From Candidatus Kuenenia stuttgartensis (GTDB taxonomy: Bacteria > Planctomycetota > UBA1135 > UBA2386): DNA of 6,345 nucleotides. The notes below the pieces were generated by a model, which saw nothing but the letters and a program-made list of their open reading frames with translations, ran no database searches and was not told the DNA's origin. Within the stretch, counting starts at the first letter, position 1, and every line of letters starts with the position of its first letter. This document shows positions 1 to 5,936 of this stretch, one piece after another. A program made the translations under genes and the position numbers. The stretch is from positions 1-6,345 of the forward strand of contig CAMAUH010000264.1 of the NCBI GenBank assembly GCA_945861365.1. Direction: 5' to 3'.

Positions 1-1040
1 AGCGCCTTGACGATGTCGCCGCTCTGGCGGATGCCGCCGTCGGCGATGACCGGCACGTCGGCCGGTCCGCACGCCTTCAGCGAGTCGAGCACCGCGGTCA
101 GCTGCGGCACGCCGCAGCCGGTGACGATGCGCGTCGTGCAGATCGAGCCCGGGCCGATGCCGACCTTGACGCCATCGGCGCCAGCGTCGACCAGCGCCAA
201 AGCCCCGTCGTAGGTGGCGACGTTGCCGGCGACGACCGGGATCGAGCAGGCCTTCTTGATGGCCTTGACGGTCTCGATGACGTTCTTGCTGTGGCCATGC
301 GCGGTGTCGACGACGACGACGTCGCAACCCGCTTCGAGCAGCTTGCCGACGCGGTCGAGGTCGTGCACGCCGACCGCGGCGCCGACCAGCAGGCGACCGC
401 GGCTGTCGCGCGCGGCCGACGGGAACTCCTCGGTGCCGCGGATGTCCTTCATCGTGATCAACCCGGCGAGGCGGCCGTCGGGCTGCACGAGGATCAGCTT
501 CTCGACCTTGTTCTTGCGCAGGATCTGGCGCGCCTGGTCGAGCGTGGTGCCGGGCACCGCGGTGACGAGGTTCTGCTTCGTCATCACGGCGCCGACCTTG
601 GTGTCGCGGGCGTCGACGAAGCGCAGGTCGCGGTGCGTCAGGATGCCGACCACGACGCGGTTGCCGTCGACGACCGGCAGGCCGCTGATCTTGTGCGCCT
701 GCATCAGGTCCTTGGCGCGTCCGACGGTGTCTTCCGCCAGCAACGCGACCGGATCCTGGATCACGCCGTTGGCCGAGCGTTTGACCTTGTCGACCTCGCC
801 GACCTGTTTCTCGACCGACAGGTTCTTGTGCACGATGCCGATGCCACCTTGCTGGGCCAGCGCCACCGCCATGCGCGACTCGGTGACGGTGTCCATCGCG
901 GCGCCGACGATCGGCACCTGCAGGGTCACACCGCGGCAGAAGCGGGTGCGGGTATCGACGTCACGGGGCAGGGCCGAAGCCATCTGCGGCACCAGCAGGA
1001 CGTCGTCGTAGGTGAGGCCTTCGCCGAGGAACTCCGCCAA
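1..1040 (-). CDS. guaB: IMP dehydrogenase GuaB, C-terminal part cut by the window edge
   Basis: This enzyme oxidises IMP to XMP with NAD+, the committed step of guanine nucleotide synthesis in the cytoplasm. The 346 complete residues visible match the family from the N terminus: EGLTYDDVLLVP (residues 7-18), a tandem CBS (Bateman) insert at about 95-205 ending LITMKDI, the NAD-site DTAHGH (245-250), the catalytic loop GPGSICTTR (297-305) with Cys301, equivalent to E. coli Cys305, and the IMP-phosphate motif ADGGIR (333-338). About 140 residues, including the mobile flap and the Arg-Tyr region, should lie beyond the left edge. The start is taken at the TTG at 1040-1038. It has a well-placed GGAG upstream, an in-frame TAG lies 14 codons further up (1082-1080), and no ATG or GTG lies between. 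The gene sits 110 bp downstream of the secreted-protein stop. Identity is very secure; the TTG start is secure because alternatives are absent. Confidence 0.97.
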   Translation of the reverse strand, partial: MAEFLGEGLTYDDVLLVPQMASALPRDVDTRTRFCRGVTLQVPIVGAAMDTVTESRMAVALAQQGGIGIVHKNLSVEKQVGEVDKVKRSANGVIQDPVALLAEDTVGRAKDLMQAHKISGLPVVDGNRVVVGILTHRDLRFVDARDTKVGAVMTKQNLVTAVPGTTLDQARQILRKNKVEKLILVQPDGRLAGLITMKDIRGTEEFPSAARDSRGRLLVGAAVGVHDLDRVGKLLEAGCDVVVVDTAHGHSKNVIETVKAIKKACSIPVVAGNVATYDGALALVDAGADGVKVGIGPGSICTTRIVTGCGVPQLTAVLDSLKACGPADVPVIADGGIRQSGDIVKA

Positions 1041-1044
1041 GTCG

Positions 1045-1052
1045 CTTTCTCC
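1045..1052 (-). promoter_or_regulatory. Ribosome binding site that fixes the guaB TTG start
   Basis: Reading the minus strand, GGAGAAAG lies just upstream of the TTG, with 8 nt between GGAG and the start codon. This is normal Shine-Dalgarno spacing. It supports TTG initiation where no ATG or GTG is available in frame. Confidence 0.7.
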
Positions 1053-1076
1053 GGTTTGGGTCGGGAAAGCGTGCGG

Positions 1077-1106
1077 AGGCTAGCGACGCCGGCCGGTCGC
1101 CGCCAA
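1077..1106 (-). promoter_or_regulatory. Candidate sigma-70-type promoter of guaB
   Basis: On the minus strand TTGGCG (1106-1101) and TAGCCT (1082-1077) are separated by 18 bp. They match the -35 consensus at 4 of 6 and the -10 consensus at 3 of 6 positions, including the conserved T, A and final T of TANNNT. Transcription would start near 1070 and give a leader of about 30 nt that includes the Shine-Dalgarno. In DNA this GC-rich such matches occur by chance, so this is only a candidate. Confidence 0.35.
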
Positions 1107-1150
1107 CGCAGCGATCGGATTCCGCGCAGTCGACGCGCCGACCGCGCCGA

Positions 1151-2072
1151 CTACATCGCCTCCACCCACCACCCGGGCGACGTCACCAGGCTCCCCGGTC
1201 CGAACCACGTCACCGCCTGGGTGAACAATCGCACCGGCCGCGCCGCCGCGGGGATCGGCAGCGTGAACGGCTGCCACGCCGCAACCAGGACCAGTAGATC
1301 CGGCTGGGGCCACAACAGGCACGGCATGCCCTGCACCCCGAGCACCACGGGCGCAGTCGACAAGCCGAACACCGCGACGCCGATTTGGCCGGGCGGCGAA
1401 ATCAGCATGCAGTCGAGGCCACCATCGAAGCGTGGGGCGACCTGGTAGCCCTTCGCCGCAGCCGCCGCCGAGTGGAACGGTCCCGGTATGCGCCGGCAGG
1501 ACCCGGACCGTGAGCCGGGCATCGATCGAGCCGGCGCCACTCAATTGGCCGCCGACCGTGCAGCGGATCATCAACGGCCCCGCGCCGACGACCGCCGTCA
1601 CGTATTCGATGCTGTTCACGGCCGCCTCGGTCATCTCGAACCAACCGTCGTCGTGCACGTCGATGCGGGTCACCGGGAATACCGCCGACGCCACGCCGGC
1701 CAGTTCCCTCTGCAACTCGAGGTGCACGATGCCTGGTGGCGCGTTGACGGCGACCAGGAACTCGCACGGAGTCGCCGTCGCCTGGCCCACCAGGGAGCCC
1801 ACCGACAGGAAGTTCGCGGCCAGATCGAACTGCAGCGCCGACGCCCCGCCCGACGCCTGCCAGTCGACCTGCACCGAACTGGAGCCGAGCGCGGTGGCGC
1901 TGGCAGTGAAGGTGCCGGCGCTGGCCAGGGGACCGGGGACCAACGGCGTCACCTGGACTGCGCCGTTGTAGACCGCCGACAGCTGCGCCGGCGTAGCCAG
2001 GGCAAGGCCCACGCTCTGGGCGACGGCCGCCGCGGACAGAAGGAACACGGCGAGAGGAGCGTGAAGCAACAT
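1151..2072 (-). CDS. Secreted protein of unknown function, planctomycete-like, interrupted by a frameshift
   Basis: I do not recognise a named family. The start at 2072 gives an Ala/Leu-rich signal peptide (MLLHAPLAVFLLSAAAVAQS, likely cleaved after AVA at residues 16-18). An AGGG lies a few bases upstream as a weak ribosome site. The export domain continues through residue 207 as beta-rich sequence with DVHDDGWFEMTE (138-149), ending VPLGGGCGE. That frame then becomes Arg-rich with poor third-position GC and runs to a TAG at 1082-1080. The next frame, from 1450 to the TAG at 1153-1151, continues as GYQVAPRFDGGLDC and later PFTLPIPAAARPVRLF, with very high third-position GC and the look of the C-terminal region of secreted planctomycete proteins. 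Joining the two frames by dropping one G gives about 306 residues. It may be a real pseudogene or a one-base sequence error. If the first frame is used as it stands, the product is 330 residues. It probably acts outside the cytoplasm; the role is unknown. Confidence 0.7.
1449..1451 (-). other. Apparent one-base insertion (GGG run) causing the frameshift
   Basis: On the minus strand the sequence GGC GAA GGG CTA loses coding character at the GGG. Removing one G gives GGC GAA GGC TAC CAG and moves into the frame that stays open to 1151. The exact base cannot be fixed, because the shift could lie anywhere in the nearby run of GGC codons, but the GGG run is the simplest site. Confidence 0.6.
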
Positions 2073-2152
2073 GGGGTCCCTGTGGGTGGCGGAAGAAGGC
2101 AGGCGCGCCGTCCCGTGCGCGGCAGGGTCCTTAGCCCAGCCCACCCCCTTGG

Positions 2153-2551
2153 TCACCCTTCCCCAACCGATCCGCTCGGCGTCCGTGGCCCCTCGACACC
2201 CGGCCGCCGGTCGGCTGGCCACACGACCGCCGCGTCGCCGTCGAGGCGCAGCACCCAGGTGCTGTCGCCCGGCGCTGCGCCGAGCGTCAACACCAACGGC
2301 CCAGGCGGCAGCAGCAGTCGGACCGCGGTGCATGCGGTGCGCACGCAACCGTGGGCCCCGGCCTCGTGCCGCCAGTGGAGATCGACCGGTGTCGGCAATG
2401 GCGGCTCGAAGCCGATGACGAGCGTGCACCAGCCCGCTGGTCTCGTTGGCACGGCCGGCGACGATGGCACGGTCGGCGGCGGCTCCGCCGTGCACGCGGC
2501 CAACCAGACGGCCACAAGGCCTCCCAGCCCGCGGCGTCCGCAGCCGTTCAT
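2153..2551 (-). CDS. Small predicted lipoprotein of unknown function, coupled to pgi
   Basis: I do not recognise the family. The 132-residue product starts MNGCGRR, followed by a hydrophobic stretch and a lipobox L17-A18-A19-C20, so it should be exported, lipid-modified at Cys20 and membrane-anchored. A Pro-rich linker (residues 24-38) leads to a compact, probably beta-rich domain of about 90 residues with three further cysteines (C42, C69, C74), any two of which could form a disulfide. The tail from about residue 112 is Pro/Gly-rich and looks disordered. The start is chosen because the ATG at 2551-2549 overlaps the pgi TGA (2550-2548) as ATGA and is followed directly by a proper signal peptide. 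The frame is open for 31 more codons upstream, but those lie within pgi and would bury the signal. No strong Shine-Dalgarno is seen, as expected for translational coupling. Function cannot be inferred from pgi. Confidence 0.7.
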   Translation of the reverse strand: MNGCGRRGLGGLVAVWLAACTAEPPPTVPSSPAVPTRPAGWCTLVIGFEPPLPTPVDLHWRHEAGAHGCVRTACTAVRLLLPPGPLVLTLGAAPGDSTWVLRLDGDAAVVWPADRRPGVEGPRTPSGSVGEG

Positions 2552-4125
2552 GCGCGGCGGAACGTCGCCTGCGCCGGATCGTGCGCATTCGCGCCGCGCA
2601 CTTCGGGCCGGTTCGCCGCGAGGTGCTGCAGGATCGGCCAGCAATCCGCCGCATCAGCATCGACCTTTGCCGACAGCGCCCGCACGTCCTGCGGTGCGGC
2701 ACCGAGTGCGCCGAACAGCTTCTTCTGCAGCTCGAGCACCTTCGCCGCCGCCTTCTTGCCGGCTTCGACACCGGGCTGATGGAACGCATTGACGTCGATC
2801 AGCTCGGCGTAGATCGCGACCGCGCGCTCGAACAGGCCGACGATCGCGCCGAGCGTGCGTTCGTCGAGCTTGTCGATGCCGATCGTCGCCGACGTGCGGC
2901 CCTTGTCGTGCAGCGCCGCGCGCGTGCCCTGCCACAGGCCGTCGAGGAAGTCGCCCGACGTGACGCCCGGCTCCACTTCGAAGTGGCCGACCTGGCGATC
3001 CTGCAGCACGCGCACGAACGTCGCGAAGAAGTCGTGGCGACCGTCGCGCAACTGCTGCACGTAGGCGTGCTGGTCGGTCGAACCCTTGTTGCCGTAGACG
3101 GCGATGCCCTGGTTGCAGACCTTGCCCTTGCGGTCGTGCTCCTTGCCGAGCGACTCCATGACGAGCTGCTGCAGGTAGCGCGACATCAGCAGCAGGCGGT
3201 CCTTGTACGGCAGCACCACCATCGCGTGGTCGCCCTTGCCGTGGCCTTCCTTGTGCCAGTACGCGGCCAGCATCGCCGCCGGGTTCTGCCAGATGTCGGT
3301 GCGGCGCGTCGCGTCGTCCATCGCCGCGGCGCCGGCCAGGAACGCGCGCACGTCCATGCCGAGCAAGGCGCCCGGCAACAGCCCCACCGCCGACGTGATC
3401 GACGTGCGGCCGCCGACCCAATCCCACATCGGGAACGTCGCTGCCCACTTGTCGGCTTCCGCCTTCTTGTGCAGCAGCGAGCCCGGCATCGTCACCGCGA
3501 TCGCGCGCGGCGCGAAGGCGAGGCCCTGCTGCTTGCAGGCGCGTTCGACCTCGAGCATGCCGTTGCGCGTCTCCGGCGTGCCGCCCGACTTGCTGATGAC
3601 GATCACCAGCGCATCCTGCAGCGAGCCGAGCTTCTCGATCGCGAGGTCGATGCCCTCGGGATCGGTGTTGTCGAGCACGCACAGTTCCATCGGCGCCTCG
3701 GGGCCACCGAACACGTCGGCCAGCAACATCGGGCCGAGTGCGCTGCCGCCGATGCCGCACAGCACGACCTTCGTGAACGAGCCACCCTCGGGCGGCGCCA
3801 CGCGGCCGCTGTGCACCGCTTGCGCGAACGCTTCGATGCCGGCGATCGAGCTGGCGATGACGTCCTCGAGCTCAGGGCGCGGCGCCAGGCCCGGTGCGCG
3901 CAGCCAGAAGTGGCCGACCATGCGCTGCTCGTCGGGATTCGCGATGCCGCCCGCTTCGAGCTTCTGCATCGCCGCCAGCGCCGCGACCAGCGCGGCGCGG
4001 CGCGCTTCGATGTCGCTCTCCTGCACGCCGCTGTGGCTCAGGTCGAGCTCGACGAACGGGTCTTCGAGCGTGCTGCGGAAGCGGAGATAACGGGCGAAAC
4101 GATCCGGACGAGCTGCATCAGGCAT
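2548..4125 (-). CDS. pgi: Glucose-6-phosphate isomerase
   Basis: This cytoplasmic enzyme interconverts glucose 6-phosphate and fructose 6-phosphate in glycolysis and gluconeogenesis. The 525 residues are close to the usual 445-550 of the family. Visible motifs are GIGGSALGP (124-132), the phosphate-binding ISKSGGTPET (177-186), GGRTS (238-242), catalytic Glu324 in VMESLGK, ring-opening His353 in STDQHAYVQQ, and Lys457 in FHQPGVEAGK, which matches the second PGI signature. The first signature has Thr where Phe or Tyr is usual after GGR. The last 55 residues or so form an extra C-terminal tail of Ala-rich helices. The ATG at 4125 is preceded by GGAGGT. The same frame stays open far upstream, but that stretch is antisense to the symporter gene and lacks family likeness. 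The gene diverges from the symporter across 36 bp, and its stop overlaps the lipoprotein start. Confidence 0.97.
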   Translation of the reverse strand: MPDAARPDRFARYLRFRSTLEDPFVELDLSHSGVQESDIEARRAALVAALAAMQKLEAGGIANPDEQRMVGHFWLRAPGLAPRPELEDVIASSIAGIEAFAQAVHSGRVAPPEGGSFTKVVLCGIGGSALGPMLLADVFGGPEAPMELCVLDNTDPEGIDLAIEKLGSLQDALVIVISKSGGTPETRNGMLEVERACKQQGLAFAPRAIAVTMPGSLLHKKAEADKWAATFPMWDWVGGRTSITSAVGLLPGALLGMDVRAFLAGAAAMDDATRRTDIWQNPAAMLAAYWHKEGHGKGDHAMVVLPYKDRLLLMSRYLQQLVMESLGKEHDRKGKVCNQGIAVYGNKGSTDQHAYVQQLRDGRHDFFATFVRVLQDRQVGHFEVEPGVTSGDFLDGLWQGTRAALHDKGRTSATIGIDKLDERTLGAIVGLFERAVAIYAELIDVNAFHQPGVEAGKKAAAKVLELQKKLFGALGAAPQDVRALSAKVDADAADCWPILQHLAANRPEVRGANAHDPAQATFRRA

Positions 4126-4128
4126 GGG

Positions 4129-4134
4129 ACCTCC
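4129..4134 (-). promoter_or_regulatory. Shine-Dalgarno of pgi
   Basis: GGAGGT on the minus strand ends 3 nt before the ATG at 4125. The match to the anti-Shine-Dalgarno is strong although the spacing is on the short side. It supports this ATG over any codon further upstream in the open frame. Confidence 0.65.
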
Positions 4135-4145
4135 GAGGCCGCGCG

Positions 4146-4173
4146 ATGCTAGTCTCGTCGCATGGAACGGCAA
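4146..4173 (-). promoter_or_regulatory. Candidate promoter of pgi, overlapping the symporter start
   Basis: On the minus strand TTGCCG (4173-4168) and TAGCAT (4151-4146) are 16 bp apart. The -35 would lie inside the first codons of the symporter gene. Transcription would begin near 4139 and leave a leader of about 14 nt that still contains GGAGGT. The intergenic gap is only 36 bp, so a pgi promoter must lie here or inside the symporter gene. The individual matches are modest. Confidence 0.35.
4150..4155 (+). promoter_or_regulatory. Candidate -10 box of a leaderless symporter transcript
   Basis: TAGTCT fits the TANNNT -10 pattern and ends 6 nt before the symporter ATG at 4162, which would place the transcript start on or next to the A of the ATG. 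No Shine-Dalgarno lies between 4141 and 4161, which fits leaderless translation. No good -35 is visible. The box shares a CTAG core (4149-4152) with the opposing pgi -10 candidate. Confidence 0.3.
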
Positions 4174-5571
4174 ACGGCGATCCTCATCGCCCTCGTCGGC
4201 TATCTCGGTGCGCTGCTGGCCCTCGGCTTCGTCGCGCAACGCCGCACCAGCTCGGCGAGCGACTTCTATCTCGGCGGCAAGTCGCTCGGGCCTTGGGTCG
4301 CAGCGCTGGCCGCGAACGCGAGCTCGTCGTCGGCGTGGAGCCTGGTCGGCACCAGCGGCTTCGCGTACCGATTCGGCCTGTCGGCGCTGTGGCTGATCCC
4401 CGGCTGCGTCGGCGGCTTCGTGCTGAACTGGTGGCTGGTGGCGCCGCGGCTGCGCGCGCAGACCGGCAGCGCGATCACGCTGACCGAGTTCCTGGCCGGC
4501 CCGCCTGGCAGCAAGGGGCAGCGGCCGCTGGCGTTCTATGCGTCGGTGCTGACGATCCTGTCGCTGGCGACCTACGTCGCAGCCCAGATGCAGGCCGCCG
4601 GTGCCGCGTTCGCGCACGCGTTCACGGCGGACCTCGCCTTCGGCATCGTCATCGGGGCTTCGGTCACGGTCGCCTACACGCTGCTCGGCGGCTACCTCGC
4701 CGCCAGCATCACCGACACGCTGCAGGGCATGCTGATGGTCGTCGTCGCGGTCGCGGTGCCGACGGCCGCGGTCGTGCACCTCGGCGGGTTCGCAGCGAGC
4801 TGGAACGCGATCGCCGCGATCGACGTGCCGGGCTTCCAGGACGTGTTCAGCACGAACTCGGGCGGTGCGGCCTTCGCGTTCGCGTTCGGGCTGGTCGGCA
4901 TCGGGCTCGGCTATCCGGGCCAGCCGCACGCGGTGAACAAGTTCATGGGCATGGCGCCCGGTGCATCGATGGCGGTCGCGCGCACGGTCGGCATCGGTTG
5001 GGCGGTGCTGCTGTACGGCGGCATGCTGGTGCTCGGCTGGACCGCGCGCTCGCTGTGGGCAATGCCGGCCGGCGCGCACGAGGACGTGCTGTACGAAGCG
5101 AGCAAGCAGCTGTTCCCGCCGCTGGTCGATGGCGTCGTGCTGGCGTCGGTGCTGGCAGCGATCATGTCGACGGTCGACAGCCAGCTGCTGGTGTGCGCGA
5201 GCAGCATCACGCACGACCTCGGGCTGCGGCCGAAGGACCCGCGCGCGATGCTGCGGCTGGCGCGCGGCACGGTGCTGGGGATCGGCGTTCTGGCGACCGG
5301 TGCCGCGCTGCTGCTGCCGAAGAACGTGTTCGACAACGTGATGTTCGCGTGGGCGGCGCTGGGCTCGGGGTTCGGGCCGCTGGTGCTGGTGCGGTTGTGT
5401 CGCGGGCCGGTCGCGCCGAACTGGGCGCTGGCTTCGATGGTCGTCGGGAGTGTCGGGGCGATCGTCGGCTTCTATGTGCCGATGTTCGGGAAGGGGTTCG
5501 ACGATCGCGTGCTGGCTTGGCTGGCGGCGCTGGGCTTCGCGTTCGTGGGCAGTCGGCGGCGGGGAACGTGA
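4162..5571 (+). CDS. Sodium:solute symporter family permease (PutP-like)
   Basis: This is an inner-membrane SSS-family transporter, which normally couples solute uptake to the Na+ gradient. Its 469 residues are slightly shorter than PutP (about 500) and contain about a dozen hydrophobic segments from residue 6 to 464. Segments that align with E. coli proline permease are DFYLGGKSLGPWVAAL (34-49), GGYLAASITDTLQ (176-188), GLGYPGQPH (248-256) and LAAIMSTVDSQLLVCASSIT (331-350). Of the Na+-site residues known in PutP, Ala53 and the Ser-Thr pair (here Ser336-Thr337) are kept, but Asp55 is replaced by Ser55 in ANASSSSAW (51-59). PutP-like organisation is clear, but the substrate could be proline, another amino acid or another small solute, so no symbol is given. 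Translation begins at the ATG at 4162, the first start that keeps the whole first membrane helix. Transcription diverges from pgi. Confidence 0.93.
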   Translation: MERQTAILIALVGYLGALLALGFVAQRRTSSASDFYLGGKSLGPWVAALAANASSSSAWSLVGTSGFAYRFGLSALWLIPGCVGGFVLNWWLVAPRLRAQTGSAITLTEFLAGPPGSKGQRPLAFYASVLTILSLATYVAAQMQAAGAAFAHAFTADLAFGIVIGASVTVAYTLLGGYLAASITDTLQGMLMVVVAVAVPTAAVVHLGGFAASWNAIAAIDVPGFQDVFSTNSGGAAFAFAFGLVGIGLGYPGQPHAVNKFMGMAPGASMAVARTVGIGWAVLLYGGMLVLGWTARSLWAMPAGAHEDVLYEASKQLFPPLVDGVVLASVLAAIMSTVDSQLLVCASSITHDLGLRPKDPRAMLRLARGTVLGIGVLATGAALLLPKNVFDNVMFAWAALGSGFGPLVLVRLCRGPVAPNWALASMVVGSVGAIVGFYVPMFGKGFDDRVLAWLAALGFAFVGSRRRGT

Positions 5572-5936
5572 TCGCCTGAGCGAGCGCGGTTTCCCGCAGC
5601 ACCGGCGGCAAGTTGCGCCAGCGACCAACCGCGGCAACCACACCGCCTGCAGGCACCACCACCGCCCAGCCGATAGCGCCCGCTCCCCCAGACGAGGCAT
5701 GGCGAATCCCCGCAGCGCAGAGATGGTCGATCCGACCATCCGGCAGGAGTGCATGCCGCAGCTCCTGACCGCAAACGAACCCGAGCGCCGCGCGCGAACG
5801 GCACGGCACGCTCCCGCCCCATGCGGCGAACCGTCGTGCAGCAGCTGCAGCATCGCGACGACCCCCAGCACCTCGCGTCCCAGTCGACCGCTGCTCGCCG
5901 CAGCGATTTCGCGTAGCGTCTGAACCCCGACCCCGC
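5572..5936. other. 365-bp intergenic stretch without a convincing gene
   Basis: Several frames are open here on both strands, as expected at this GC content, but none shows a domain, a proper ribosome site or clearly better codon use than its rivals. The best plus-strand candidate starts at ATG 5699 and ends at 5923 (about 74 residues, Ser/Pro/Arg-rich). On the minus strand, short coding-like pieces appear in two different frames. The stretch holds the inverted repeat at 5722-5740 and a TANNNT sequence, TAGCGT (5914-5919), 17 nt before the aminotransferase ATG, which might be its -10 box. No terminator with a strong stem and U-tract is seen after the symporter. Confidence 0.5.
5722..5740. repeat. 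Perfect 8-bp inverted repeat with 3-nt spacer
   Basis: GATGGTCG and CGACCATC flank ATC, making a 19-bp dyad. It could be a dimeric regulator's operator or a small RNA hairpin. It lies 196 bp before the aminotransferase start and 150 bp after the symporter stop. There is no T-run, so it is not a typical intrinsic terminator. About one such repeat is expected by chance in a window of this size. Confidence 0.45.

Noticed and set aside
291..1448. Open frame of 385 codons on the plus strand
   Set aside because: It lies antisense to guaB and the secreted-protein tail. Its product is Arg/Asp/His-rich with no family likeness, as expected opposite a GC-rich gene.
1440..1470. Programmed +1 frameshift in the secreted gene
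   Set aside because: I see no slippery stop or rare-codon context such as that of prfB. A mutation or sequence error is simpler.
1432..1971. Open frame of 179 codons on the plus strand
   Set aside because: It is antisense to the secreted-protein gene, Pro/Ser/Thr-rich, and has no ribosome site or domain.
2446..4152. Open frame of 568 codons on the plus strand
   Set aside because: It is antisense to pgi, whose catalytic motifs are all intact. The plus-strand product is low-complexity Arg/Ala/His-rich sequence.
3894..5579. Open frame of 561 codons on the plus strand in another frame of the symporter
   Set aside because: It is Arg/Gly-rich and lacks membrane segments, whereas the 4162-5571 frame aligns with PutP over its whole length.
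5586..5597. GCGG-TTTC-CCGC hairpin after the symporter stop
   Set aside because: The stem is only 4 bp and has no T-run, so it is too weak to call a terminator.
4126..5871. Upstream extension of the pgi frame, about 580 codons
   Set aside because: It is antisense to the symporter and has no Pgi likeness. The ATG at 4125 with GGAGGT gives a normal-length Pgi.
5699..5923. Possible 74-residue plus-strand gene between symporter and aminotransferase
   Set aside because: The only ribosome-site-like GAGG is about 2 nt from the ATG, too close. The sequence is Ser/Pro/Arg-rich and no better than the competing frames.
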